Origin: Chalara sp. BL73
Taxonomy: Eukaryota > Ascomycota > Leotiomycetes > Helotiales
Assembly (NCBI GenBank): GCA_918026815.1
Contig: CAKJVC010000006.1
Location: 1,426,001-1,490,000 of the forward strand
Length of the DNA stretch: 64,000 bases
Direction of reading: 5' to 3'
In this document: in pieces, positions 12,011-23,168 of the stretch
Layout of the letters: every line of letters starts with the position of its first letter
How positions within the stretch are numbered: position 1 is the first letter of the stretch
Program-made: the position numbers and the translations under genes
The notes under the pieces: model-generated
What the model was told of the DNA's origin: nothing
Seen by the model: only the letters and a program-made list of their open reading frames with translations
Databases searched by the model: none

Positions 12011-12853
12011 TAATCGATGCGAGATAAGCAGGAACTAAATCAGCAACCAAGCTAAGAGTTTTATCTAAAATGAAAGCCCTTCAAGTGAGGACGGTTGAAA
12101 CTGAAGTATATAGAACAGTTACGCAGCTTAAAGCGAACGCTAGGCCAGACAGCATAACTCATGTTCCAAGCGCTGTTGGAAGTTATGTAAAGGATATTGC
12201 AATATGCGGGTGCTTCGGTGGCCGGGGTGTTAATCCCACTCTGTCCAATCTATCCCCTGGCCTAAAAGCTGCGTGCGACTGGCAACGAGCTGTTTCTGGC
12301 GGAAGCTAGGGTTGTGCAGGTCCTGTTGTACATGGGGCTTAGTACTGGGCGCCGAGCAGAACCGCGGCGTAATATCTAGGATAGGAGATTTAATTTCGCT
12401 TTATCAATCTAAAGCGCCATTTAGTACGCCATTTAGTACCTATTTTAGCAGACCGAGAGGTGAAGGGCGGGGGGAACGGAGCCAGGGTCGCTACACCATG
12501 AGCTGCCTCAGGCACCCATGCCATAGCCCTGTAGCTATATACCTTTCGCACTTTCTCCTTGCTTTTAGGTTTTTAACCGATTTTGACAATGGACACTCGC
12601 TTCTGGAACTGGCATACAGAGGGTTAAGAAAAGATACCTGTATTATAAAAGCTCTCAGAAATATTTATAACTGTGATATAAAGTAGTCAAGTGATGTTTT
12701 TTAATCTCCCGGAAGTCCAACACGCATGCTTATAAGAAATCGAACGGGGTATCGAATCTACTAAAGAGTAAAGCTCAACTGTTCAACCGAGCATCTCAGA
12801 ATTTTGCTCCTGCAGAAGCACTTCCTTGATGACTAGCGTTTGAAAGAAATTAG
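12011..12853. other. Unassigned region
   Basis: Two plus-strand frames (12070-12309 and 12273-12686, 79 and 137 codons) have no recognisable motif and no coding-like continuity; I do not call them genes. No RNA gene is convincing. The ExK-motif gene's promoter should lie at the left edge. Confidence 0.4.
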
Positions 12854-13026
12854 TGTCACGTCCCGACCCTGGTCGAGCACATGCCCTGCTGCCGAGCCAC
12901 TAGAGGCTCCCTCGTGTATATATAACTTGCTCTCCTCGAGCTCCTTCTTCCTTCCTCAGCTATAGATTCTCATATAATACCACCGTTGCCCTCTGTATCT
13001 GTAGATCCACAGCACGTATCGTGACA
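12854..13026 (+). repeat. Solo LTR copy 1 of an inverted pair (173 bp)
   Basis: The segment runs from TGTCACG to CGTGACA. A second 173-bp copy lies inverted at 13237-13409. The 5 bp on the left are ATTAG and on the right TTTCC, so this copy alone shows no target duplication. The matching halves sit at the other copy in reverse complement, as explained in the findings. Confidence 0.9.
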
Positions 13027-13236
13027 TTTCCAGATTATATATTGCAATATCAACTCTGAAACCCCCTCCCTCCCCTTTCCTACTCGCACTGGCGCTGCAT
13101 TACATGTTATTGCTTTAATTTCTTGTTATGTTATATTTGGATGCTTTGCTTTCAAGCGATCTTAAGCTTGCTTCCAGACGTAGGTTGGCCATACCAAAAT
13201 TCCATTGGGAATATTGGACTAAATTTGTCGACTAAT

Positions 13237-13409
13237 TGTCACGACACGCGCTGTGGATCTACAGATACAGAGGGCAACGGTGGTATCATATGAGAATCTA
13301 TAGCTAAGGAAGGAAGAAGGAGGTCGAGGAGAGCAAGTTATATATACACGGGGGAGCCTCTAGTGGCTCGGCAGCAGGGCATGTGCTCGACCAGGGTCGG
13401 GACGTGACA
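13237..13409 (-). repeat. Solo LTR copy 2 of an inverted pair (173 bp)
   Basis: Nearly identical to the reverse complement of 12854-13026 and of the same length. It is flanked by CTAAT on the left and GGAAA on the right. These are the reverse complements of the 5-mers beside copy 1 (ATTAG and TTTCC), placed as expected if the spacer flipped by recombination between the two LTRs. Confidence 0.9.
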
Positions 13410-13447
13410 GGAAAAAGCTTTAATAATATCTGCAATTTCTACTAAAT

Positions 13448-13643
13448 TGTCACGGAGTAAATCAGAGCTATAGAATGGTCAATCGGGTGAGCGAGGTGAT
13501 ATAATACTGTTGTGGAATACACGCTTATAGAATACAAAAAAGAAGGGAAGGCTCAGGTCCAGTACAACTAAAACCCGCGCCAAGCGCGCCTAGCTACATA
13601 AGGAAATCTAAGCGAGCTTCGCCTGATCGCATCCCCCGTGACA
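13448..13643 (+). repeat. Probable third solo LTR (196 bp)
   Basis: Begins TGTCACGG and ends CCCGTGACA, the same style of terminus as the neighbouring pair, but with a different body sequence. Flanks are TAAAT on the left and TATAT on the right, a target duplication with one mismatch. Orientation is arbitrary because the ends are symmetrical. Confidence 0.55.
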
Positions 13644-14700
13644 TATATCATATACAAATTGGCTTGCTTCGTAATTGATATTTGACGCTTTATTATTACC
13701 TTCTTAGCGACGTAAAAATCGAGGATTTGTTGGACGTTTAGAAAGCTAGAGATATTGGTAACTAAGCTGTCCTCCCTCTCTTTTCCCTGTATGCATGTGA
13801 CGGCGGCTGGGCATCACAATGCATGGATGAGGCTGACAAAAAGGTTCGCGTGCTTCCCCACTCCTCCTGCTTTTCCATCTCCTTTTTCATCTCTCTTTCC
13901 ATCTCCACCTTTATCTTTATTTCTATCTCTACTTCCCTTGCTATCTACTGTATGATCCAAACTAGCATTTTGGTCATTTAGTCAGCGCAGAAAAAGCAAG
14001 CCTGAACTAAGCGCTCGAGCTCTATCCCGGGTAATTACACCAATGTTACGTCCTCGGCAAAGCCTGTCAGCTTTTCCCAAATAGGGAAGGTGTGACTCTC
14101 TGAATCCACCTCGTTAACCGTGTTGATTGGCTACCCTAAACTTCCGCCATATATCCTTTGCAGCGCCACCCTCACCCTCACTATTCTGAACGTCGAAGTG
14201 CCTCTCATCAGCTGGCAGTGTTCAGCTCCTTCGACTGACTGCTGTCCTGCACAAAGCCTAGATGGCCTTGTCAAAAATAACGTGCTAATTTCCCGGCATT
14301 TCTTATTTCGACGTTGCTACACCTTTCCGATTTCGTACTAAAATGTGACGATTATTTCTCTGTTGCTGGTGATTGTTCCTTAGGCTTGCACTCTGAGGTA
14401 CTGTTCTGCTACACTCACCAATATATTTATTCACCAGTACAACGGCTAAGTGACCCATAACTTGTCGTTAAATCAGCTTTTCGTATTAGTGGAATGTCAT
14501 ATATACTCTAATCCTCCTCTTGTAGTCTCTGTGGGGAAAAAAAAAGATGCAAGCTATACGAGCTAAGCCTAATTTGGCATGGATCATTTTGGCGAGCCCA
14601 GAGTTTCCACCTGGAGGCAACAACAGTGGTTTTCGCCCCTGTCTCTCTGTGCCTGTGCTTTGGGGTCACCGTTTTGGATATGACTGTTTACCGTTGACAG
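13644..14700. other. Intergenic, upstream of the HET gene
   Basis: About 1 kb without a recognisable gene. Frames at 13755-13955 and 14120-14341 are compositionally biased (the first by a TCTCTTTCC-rich tract) and show no motif. The right end presumably carries the promoter of the HET gene that starts at 14701. Confidence 0.45.
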
Positions 14701-16765
14701 ATGGATGCACTAAGCCTTAGAATAGGCCTCATGTACGTATCTTTACCCTTACTTAAAATCGAATTGCCCTAGGCAAATTTCCCGTATCTTGTGCTCAAAA
14801 TGATCCAGCCCAGACGGACGATGCGCGCTCTGCAAGAAGATCAACGTTGACCGTGACTATGAGTTCTTTCATTACAACGAGAGAACATTGAAAGCTTCGG
14901 CTTCTCGCAAGTGCCCTGTTTGTGCATTCTTTTACGATGACATAGTTTTGCGATCCAATCAAACATACAAGCGACGCAATCCACATTCTCAACTGAAAAT
15001 CGCGTGTCGAGGCGAAAAAGTTGAGGTCTTCGACTTTGCGTCTCAATTGATAATATATGACTTCTATCGCATGCGAGGTAACCTTAGGCGTCCTAAAACA
15101 TCTCGAAAGCTAAGGGCCTGCTGATATTCTGAGAAAGGGACGCTACTACCTCATAATGGAGGAACATCACTCCGGGACGTCCACCCAAATCCAGCATCAC
15201 CAGCTTGCTTTCGAATAATTTCTGAATGGATTACCGCTTGTGTCGCGAGTCATGTCATGTGTAATCAGGATATGCCTAATGCCCCTTTACCAACCCGTCT
15301 CATTGACATAAGCCAGCAGCGACCTGTCCTTATCCTTGACACTTCAAGGGTGCAGGCTCGCTACACTGCCCTCAGTTACTGTTGGGGTGCTGGGACAGTT
15401 ATGACAACGACTACCGCGACACTTCAGGCTCGATGTCGTGGGATTGCCATGTACAGCTTGCCTAAAACATTACAAGATGCAGTGAGCATCACAAGGAGGC
15501 TCAAGATAGACTACATATGGATTGACTCGTTATGCATATTGCAGGATTCGCCGGAAGACTGGCAAAAGGAGGCTTCTAACGTGGGAGAGTACTACCACAA
15601 CGCTTTTTTGACCCTCTCAGCTCTCGACTCTTCTGACGCCAATTCCGGAATGCTGCATCCAAGGCATAGCGTACCCTCAGTACATCTAGAGGGCGATCTA
15701 TATTTACGCCCAACAACTAGAAGCTGGCAAGATGTGTTTAGAGAAGCACCGTTGAGTAGCCGAGCCTGGGTTTTACAGGAGAGAATGATCTCTAGGCGAG
15801 TGCTTCATTACGGGATCGATGAGCTTTTTTGGGAATGCTTGACAAGTTCTAAAAGGGAGAGTAGTACAGTCGAATACACGCATAGCGGAAATTTTACGGA
15901 AACGCAAGACGAAGAGTTCAAGCGTTTGCTGTTTCCTCCTCGTGATCATCCGGTTTCCTGCCAGGATGGCCTCGACAAGTGGTATCAAATTGTTCGTCAG
16001 TATTCTGGCTTAAAGTTAACCCGCCAAGGGGATAAACTACCGGGACTATCGGGGATAGCATCTAGGGTAGAGGAGTTGACCAATGACTCTTACCTTGCTG
16101 GTTTGTGGAAGGCAGATCTTCACAATGGTTTACTGTGGTTTAGGGATGGCCCTGCCGAAGTTGCCATGGAATACCGAGCGCCATCTTGGTCATGGGCCTA
16201 CTTAGATAGTTCCGTTGATCAGCTGTTTGATTCGACAACGGAACGTACTTATTCCACATACGATGCCGACATTATTGAGACTTGGGTCACCTGCACTGGG
16301 CAAGATCGATTTGGAATGGTGAAAGAGGCAGGGATCACAATGAGAGTCTTGATGAAGGATATTCTCTACCGAGGATCCCGGGGTAGCGGGCCTTATAATG
16401 ACGACGAGCTTGATCTTCTTGTTGATATACTTGATAAATATGGTTTGCCAATTGGTACTGGTTATCTTGACTACCTCGACGAGCGGCCAACTTCACAGGA
16501 TCATCTAATATTATCGAACTCAAAGGAAAAGAGCACTACACAAGGCAAAGCAATATGGATAAGTGAGAGGAGAGAGAAAGATAACATTGAAGCACCGGGG
16601 ATTGTCTATTTCTTACTAGTTGTCCCAAAACTTCCTCTTAAGGGATCTCGACGGAGCATTTTCAAGCGAGTGGGCGTTGGGCATACTCAAGATCTCCTTT
16701 CCAAAGTGAATCTGGGAGACGGGGCATTCTATGATTGCGAATCACATGAGATAGACCTCATATAG
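14701..16765 (+). CDS. HET-domain (heterokaryon incompatibility) protein, intact
   Basis: Exons 14701-14732, 14809-15077 and 15138-16765 give 642 residues; introns are 14733-14808 (GTACGT donor) and 15078-15137 (GTAACC donor), and both keep phase. The N-terminus carries paired cysteines (RCALCKKIN, then KCPVCAFF), a pattern often placed before fungal HET domains. The HET domain shows its three blocks: YTALSYCWG (about 176-184), YIWIDSLCILQD (about 226-237) with YYHNAFLTLSA after it, and RAWVLQER (about 309-316) followed by LHYGIDELFWEC. Further on are LPGLSGIA and APSWSWA, typical of the family's C-terminal half. HET proteins act in the cytoplasm and trigger cell death after fusion of unlike individuals. 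No internal stop is seen. The first short exon is the least certain part. Confidence 0.85.
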
Positions 16766-18388
16766 TTTCTGGTCCGTTCCTATAATCAAGAGTGGTTCTT
16801 GCCTCTACGCTCGCTGTACTTGGAATCGTAACAGCACGAGTACTTGGTCTTGCAAGCTTTCGCTGATGCTTTCTTTCGCACCCAAAGTAATCCTGTTACA
16901 GGTAGCCTTGAAATGTTCTTCTAACGATCCTTTCTCCTGAGCTGCAATAGTGGGGGGGAAGTCGAATAAAAGCGCTCGTTGAGCATAACAATCGAAAAAT
17001 AAAAAGCTTGCTTTGTAATACTATTAATTATATAAATTATCACTTTTTATATAATGGCCAGCTTCTAAAGTTTTATATTTCGCTACCTTTAAATGCTTTA
17101 CAAATAACATTCGGCTTGTAATAATTTAAAACCTACGCTGCTGTCACAGTGACCACGTGATTATCTCGGATATATTTTCCTATTCAGGGCCAATGGTGCA
17201 CGTTTCCCATGCTTGAACTAGTTGGCGATTTTTTTCAAGGCATACTACAAGACAGTACGCTTTTTTTAGTTTTTAGTCTGCGCTAAAGCAGAAGCGGCCG
17301 CACCTGCGGCAATACACGCTGCGAGGTAACAGAAACGCGTCAAAGACCATAGTCACATTGGATTGTAAGACTAGTTGCAAAATGTTAATCCAATCAAGCA
17401 GTTTGCTGTTTAAACTCACTACATAATAAAAACCCTTTTGATACTATGAACACGCCCTATGATTTAGCTTATCAAGCAGAAGAGGGTTTTTTCGAAGGTC
17501 TTTTCGACGCATTGCCACATAGAAGAAGATCCTAGAATGTGTTGAGTCTGGTTCAGGTTGGAAGACGCTATTCCTTGTTTGGATGGGATGTGGTCCTTTT
17601 ATATTTCGCGGGGTACAATGTGTATTGCTACAATGCATGTTGCAACGGTATGTGTCGCTATGGCGTATGTTGTATTACTACAGCGCGAGTATATGCATAT
17701 TGTATATTGTATATTGCGTGAGTTATATTGCTATAGCGTGTATAACTACAGAATACATAAATAGTATATGTTGCTGCATGCCTTATTTAATATGCTACTT
17801 GTTTTCAGCCGAATATCTTATATACCACTTTTAAAAGAGTATAGTATATCAGATATATAGTCACTTTTTTGTGGTATATGAGATATTTGCCGTTGTGTAT
17901 ATAAAAACGGAAAATTTTATGCGGTCGCTTCCAGAAGCCGTTCCCGCCAACAAACGCCACAGGCATCGTACCAATCATCAACAGACTTACCCCTCCTTTT
18001 CGCCTGGAATATTCCGTAGTGTCACTGGAGTCCAGAAGCAGGTTTATATACCATTGTGGTATATTGGGTCTCACTTTCCAGCTCCTTATTTCCCAATGCA
18101 TTACTATTTTAACAAATACACAGCGTGTTCCACTTCCATCTCACTTTCCTACCAACCTGCCCACTCTCCCATGCTCCTTCAAGTTCTAGTATATCGATCC
18201 CTTTAAACCTCTTGCCACATTGTAGCTAGTAACGGAGAGACATCTTAGCCAATTAAGTAGCCGTTATTTTTAGACTTTTCAGCTCAGACTCGTCTACTGT
18301 TCTTCTCTCTATATGCCGTGGAGTCTGCCCTTCTTCCCTTACAACCCGCTATCTGTATATCACGATCTTACATTGCTCATTGCATAAA
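16766..18388. other. Intergenic, then promoter of the interrupted membrane-protein gene
   Basis: About 1.6 kb. The stretch 17550-17870 is AT-rich with alternating TAT and TGT runs that create Cys/Tyr-rich frames without meaning. Short matching stretches (TATACCA/TGGTATA) near 17830 and 18050-18065 hint at a small mobile element, but ends could not be set. The last 200 bp before 18389 are CT-rich (CTTCTCTCT, CCCTTCTTCCC) as in fungal promoters and 5' leaders. Confidence 0.4.
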
Positions 18389-18448
18389 ATGGCTTGCGGG
18401 CTTGTACTGCTCGGCCTCGCCGCCATCACACACGCTTACACAAAGTTC

Positions 18449-18456
18449 GACACAAC
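18449..18456. repeat. hAT target-site duplication, left copy (GACACAAC)
   Basis: Identical 8-mers occur at 18449-18456 and 36462-36469, directly abutting the CAGTG and CACTG termini. Eight bp is the length made by hAT transposases. Confidence 0.95.
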
Positions 18457-19011
18457 CAGTGAACGAGTTAGTATCGTAGTATTTAGTAATATCGAGTCTC
18501 GAGACATATGAGATCGACTTTTTGATACTACGCTAGTATTAGTATGAGATATCTTGTAGAGCACTAGTATTAGTATGGAAATCGGATCTCATATCATATT
18601 GGCAATAATACTAAATACCGTGCCAAGGCTAGTTAGTCAGCTGAAATGCGGCTCTGCGGCTAAAACGTACCTAAATTATCGAGAATTTTCTGCTACCTGT
18701 CATCACCAACCTCCTTTTTTTCATCACAACACTATCACCAATATTTCTTTTTCTCTCCTTAAACGCCACTACGAAAGTTCCTGATACAATTAGAAACAAA
18801 AACCATGCTATAAAAAGGGTTATACAAAGTAGCCGGCTCGCGGAAAGGCTTCCTAAGCAATAGAGTTGTTAAGCTACTATGGTTCTTGAAGCGCCAACGA
18901 CTTTACGGAAATGAAAATCGACAATATTACCAAGTCCTGAACCTTTCGGCGTCTTAGGAATTCGGAAATATGTCGATTTTGAGTGTGAAATAGCTTATAT
19001 TTGGAAATATT

Positions 19012-19465
19012 TGTAACGTACGGGGTAGCCTTGGGCCTAGGTAGCTGGGCTTGTGGCTCGTTGGTTGGTATGGTGTATATGAAATAGACTAGGCACTGCT
19101 TCTCACGTAGGAGTGAGACGTTACAAGTATAACAAAGACTGTATTGCTAAACTATAAAGTAAGGTTGAGCACGAAGCTCCTAAACTATGAAACTACGACT
19201 ACTTATATACTATGGTGGCCCTGGAGTCTTCTGGAGTCTTTGGAGTCCATATGGACTCCCAAGACTCCTCCGGACTCCATCACGTGACGTGGTCGCGGTT
19301 TCCAGGGGTCAATAAGCCGTCTGCTCTTTTACCCACTTAAAGTCCTAGGACACTGGCTGATCCCGGGACCCACGTCCCTGGGATCCCCATTGGTCCTGGG
19401 ACGCCGGAGCGTCCTGGGGCTCTCCTCCTGGGGCCTCAGCAGGTCCCAGGATTCGGTTCGTGACA
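19012..19465. repeat. Solo LTR inside the hAT element (454 bp)
   Basis: Begins TGTAACG and ends CGTGACA, with identical ATATT duplications at 19007-19011 and 19466-19470. The body is more GC-rich than the surrounding hAT DNA and carries GGTCCTGGGA-type and GGAGTC/GACTCC short inverted repeats. No internal retrotransposon sequence remains, so it is a solo LTR left by LTR-LTR recombination. It lies in the hAT 5' region, before the transposase gene. It differs from the LTRs of elements B and C. Confidence 0.9.
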
Positions 19466-20166
19466 ATATTATGCCGTCGACGAGTCGAAGTAGAAATGAG
19501 GCTGTTACAGTGCATTTTGCTATAAGCATCAAGCTTGCAACTATTGCCTTTTTTGGTGCGAATAAACGATTTTAAGCAGTTGGAAACCCGGGCGATAATA
19601 ATAGATTCTTGGAGTAACGCGCGGCATAGCTGATTCGAGTTTCAAGAAGTAAAAGATTCTCGTAGCCTTGTAAATTGGCTTTGTTTTTAGTGATTTTAAG
19701 AAACGCGAGCTAATTCTGTTAAGTATAAAACCTCGACTTTTCCTTTTTCTCAATTCAGTATTGCACTTTTTGTATTATCGAATATTCTTCAGTATGTCGT
19801 TTTCAGAATTATCACTTAATTGCCTTTTCGATCATGCTCGAATTGAGCAAATCGAGAAAAATAAAGCGTTAGCAAAAGACTTTCAAAAAAATCAGGCTTC
19901 ATAGAATAAAACGATGTCAATCGCTTTTAGTAAAGAACTTACAAAAGATATTACTCCTGACCCATTTGCAGCTTTTTTTACTACTAATAGTAAACTGGAG
20001 GTAAAAGAATCTGCGACATTAATCGCAACTTCTTTTGCCAGCTTTCAGTCAGCTTTTGCAACCGACGATTGTGAACTTGATAATAAACGCAGTTTTAACG
20101 TATACAATCATCAACTTAATCCAAATCCTCAATTTGTACACCGCGACGACAAAAGCAAAAAAGTGT

Positions 20167-20455
20167 AGTTGTGTATACTGTTGCGGGGAACATGCTGAGA
20201 GCAAGAACAGCAACAGGATCTAGCACAAAACTCATAGGCGTGATAGCGGTGGCTGTAGCATACTGGAGAGAGCACCGGCGAGCCTAAGCTCTATATAATA
20301 GATAAACGTCAATAGCTTATAAAGGTGTAAAATATAGAAGGGTGGAAAAGTGTGTTGTATTGATGATGATGCGCCTCCCTACCGGAAGCGCAGGTTATAT
20401 ACAACTCATGCTCCTCAGGTCACATGACTGACCACTCATGAGTATCACGTGACAG
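20167..20455. repeat. LTR-like insertion upstream of the BED finger of the hAT
   Basis: About 289 bp of distinct composition separate the N-terminal part of the transposase frame from the BED finger. The direct repeat AGTGT flanks it (20162-20166 and 20456-20460). Inside are TGTTGCGGGG near the left end and CACGTGACA near the right end, LTR-like motifs, but the duplication does not abut a clean TG...CA. Exact borders are therefore uncertain. No coding sequence is present. Confidence 0.5.
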
Positions 20456-21495
20456 AGTGTGAAAGGAAAGAAAATCGTCCCCACCACAATACATTGCAAA
20501 AAAGCGTACAAAGTGACAGGAGGCACTAAAATCATTCGGTCGCACCTTTTGATCGCTCACGACATCCACAGCGATTCTATGCGCCAAACAAAGCTGAAAA
20601 AAGTTCGAGGAGCAATTAAAGATGCGATAAAAAAAGCTGCGAACTCAAGTAACGTTATTGCAATTGTATTTTATTTGTTTTAGTGTTGTAGTTGATTGAA
20701 TTAACTAAATCGAACTAACGATAGCAAAGTAAATCGAAATGTTTTGCCAAAACTTTACTCCGCACTAGTCTTATTTCGTCACGAAAACCACTTCAACACT
20801 ACATACTAATTCTTTTACAATTGACTATGCTAATTTGTACTTTATTATAGAAGCTTATAAACGACGTCGAATTGCTTTAAAATCCGAAATTCCTTCAAAC
20901 GAACCTCGAATCGATCTTTATGTTCTAGAAATACTAGTTGTTAAATAGGTAGCGGCTGCATCGATATTTTTGAATATAGTGGAAAGCAACGAATTCCGAT
21001 CGATTTTACAATACTTCAATCTTCATGCGACAGCTTATCTCTCTACTACGGGCTATACAATAAAAAAATAAGTTGATCGCATGTTAAAAAAGCAACAAAA
21101 GGCTTAATTAGAAAGAATTGCTAGTTGTCAGTCAAAAATCCATATTACAACTGACGCGTAGTCGTTATCTAACGGCATACTTACTTTAGTCATTATTTGC
21201 TACGGTATTTTCGACGGCAAATACGACCGCATTCTTTTTAGTTTAAATAAGATAATTAGTGCTTATACAAGCCGGAATCTTGCTTTACACGTTGTTAAAC
21301 GTTTAAAAAATTGGAAAGTATTTAATAGTCCTTATAGGCTCGGTTTTGTAGTAACTGACAACGCTTTATCGATAAATGTTATAATGCGCGAAATAAGCGA
21401 AAGTAAAGTTTTTTCAACGCTTCTTTTTTTCTGTAAAATAATAAGCTTTCCTACTGACTTTTGCAGTTATTCATAAGAAATACAGTGTAACAACT

Positions 21496-21698
21496 TGTAA
21501 GGTGCTGGAGTAGGGTGGCACAAGTCAACTGCAATTGATACGAAGACTAATCTCTACCTTCTCTACTACGTCCCGAGTCCCCTACTTATACCCTCCGAAC
21601 CTCTGGCGACTCTCTACGTGCCTATACGTGCCAAGCCTCAGTGCTTTTACCGAGCCCCCTTCAGTTCCTTTTAGCACGTGACTTCCTGGCGCCTGACA
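21496..21698 (-). repeat. 3' LTR of element B (203 bp)
   Basis: Pairs with 28118-28320. Of 11 differences between them, all transitions, the seven where this copy carries T lie in its right half, the side facing the element interior. Confidence 0.95.
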
Positions 21699-22060
21699 TT
21701 GCCCCTTTCTCTAGAACGTCGTCTCGACGTTCATGTTGGTATTGGAAACATTAAATGCTGGTATTATATCTTAGTATTATAGCCAGCTCGTAAAACAATC
21801 GAAAGTGAGCCGGAAAAAGCTTGTAGCGAGCAACAACTGGAGTACAATAAAAAGCGGAAACTGAGTACAATAAGAACAATCAACAACGCTTTTTAAGTAA
21901 ATAAGTAACAACAACAATAGCTTCCAGTTATAAACAGAAATAAGTAATAGTCGAATTTCAGCCTATAAATAAGCGTTTCTTTTCCGCTTAGCTGCGTTTT
22001 TTTTTTTTTTGCAACATTATCACTAACACTATTACTACTACTATTACTACTACTACTACT

Positions 22061-22234
22061 ATGTCTGCTTCGCGTTTTGCTTCCGTTTCGGCTTCAGCTA
22101 CTTTCGTTTGCTTTCGCTGCGCGAAAATTGCGAGCTTTAAGCTCGAAGTCTGCTGCTTTTTCGATAAAAAAAGCAGTATCAAGTGCTTTCGCTGCCGCGG
22201 CTTTAAAGCTAAATGTTTTTCTGTAAGTACTTTG
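22061..22234 (+). pseudogene. Antisense Cys-rich ORF inside element B
   Basis: The ATG at 22061, just after an ACT triplet run (22022-22060), opens a plus-strand frame opposite to pol. It reads FVCFRCAKI, then VCCFFDKKSS, then KCFRCRGFKAKC: C-x2-C, a central Cys pair, and C-x2-C-x5-C. After it, in several broken pieces to about 22800, comes a Lys/Arg-rich coiled-coil-like stretch. This matches the layout of the antisense frame in element A (2530-2015), including its place between the integrase end and the 3' LTR. Element C has no such frame. Function is unknown; a DNA- or RNA-binding accessory protein is a guess. Confidence 0.5.
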
Positions 22235-23168
22235 TAGCTTCGATACTTTTTCGATCTAACTTCGGCTAGCTGCCGGCTGCTTTTCGTCGCTGTAGTAGTC
22301 GCTTCGCACGCTGGTCGCGTTTGCTTCGGAAGCGTTTCGGCTCCGACGACCGCAAAAAGCGCTTCCGTGAAGCTATCGCCCGGATTTTTTCGGAGATCAA
22401 AAATTGTTCGGAAGCTTTGTTTTGCTAACAAGCTTACCTCAAAAAAGTAAAAGCGGTTTTTTTGGCCTTTTTTACGAAAGCCAAAAAAACCAATTTTCTT
22501 TTGCGAAAGTTAGTTAGATTGCAGCGAATGGCGGTAAGTAATCGAACTTTTTTCGACTTGTAGCCGATTTAATTTAGCTAAACCGGCATTAACGAAAACG
22601 AGAACGAGAATAAAAACAATAAAAATAACGATAAGAAAAAGATTGCTTCCGAAAAAAAGAAAAAAAGGAATAATAAAATAAAAAAAAAAAAATAAAAAAG
22701 AAAGAAAAAAAACGAAAGAAAAGAAGAAAAAAGTAGAAAAAAAGAAAAGAAAAAAAAAAGTCGGGAAAAAATCGGAATAGTAGAAAAAGTAGTAGCGGCT
22801 GCTTTAGCGACGAGTGGTTTTCTGGATGTTTAGCTTCGCCTGCGAGCACCCATCGTTTCGCCTCCGGGCTTTTGCTGTTTGCCTTCGGGCATAAATTGAC
22901 TACTTTGCTTTTTTCCGTTTTTTTTTTTCGACTTTCTTGCTATTTCAAACGTAGTTTTCCGGTAATACTCTTGTACTATTTCGCCGGCGCTTCGAAAGTT
23001 CTTCGCGGGCTTTTATAAGTTTTTCGCAGAAAAATACTTTTTCCAGCGTACTAAATACTTTATTCTCTTTTTTATAGTTCGGTAAACTTAAATAACTTTC
23101 ACTTCGTACTTTTTTTTTCTTTGTATTAAAATCAGCGCCGGTTCTTCGACGGCTTTTTTACGTTTATG

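Noticed and set aside
12725..12810. tRNA-like sequence (CTCAACTGTTCAACCGAG)
   Set aside because: A T-arm-like hairpin can be drawn but acceptor and anticodon stems do not pair, and the consensus A/B boxes are missing.
17539..17834. Cys/Tyr-rich small ORFs resembling secreted cysteine-rich peptides
   Set aside because: They come from TAT/TGT low-complexity DNA, exist in all three frames, and lack a signal peptide.
20179..20454. Clean TG...CA LTR at 20179-20454
   Set aside because: Flanking 5-mers (TATAC and GAGTG) do not match; the AGTGT direct repeat points to slightly wider borders, so exact ends remain open.
22589..22849. Phe-rich 86-codon ORF as a membrane protein
   Set aside because: Antisense of the A-rich basic stretch that follows the Cys-rich antisense frame of element B.
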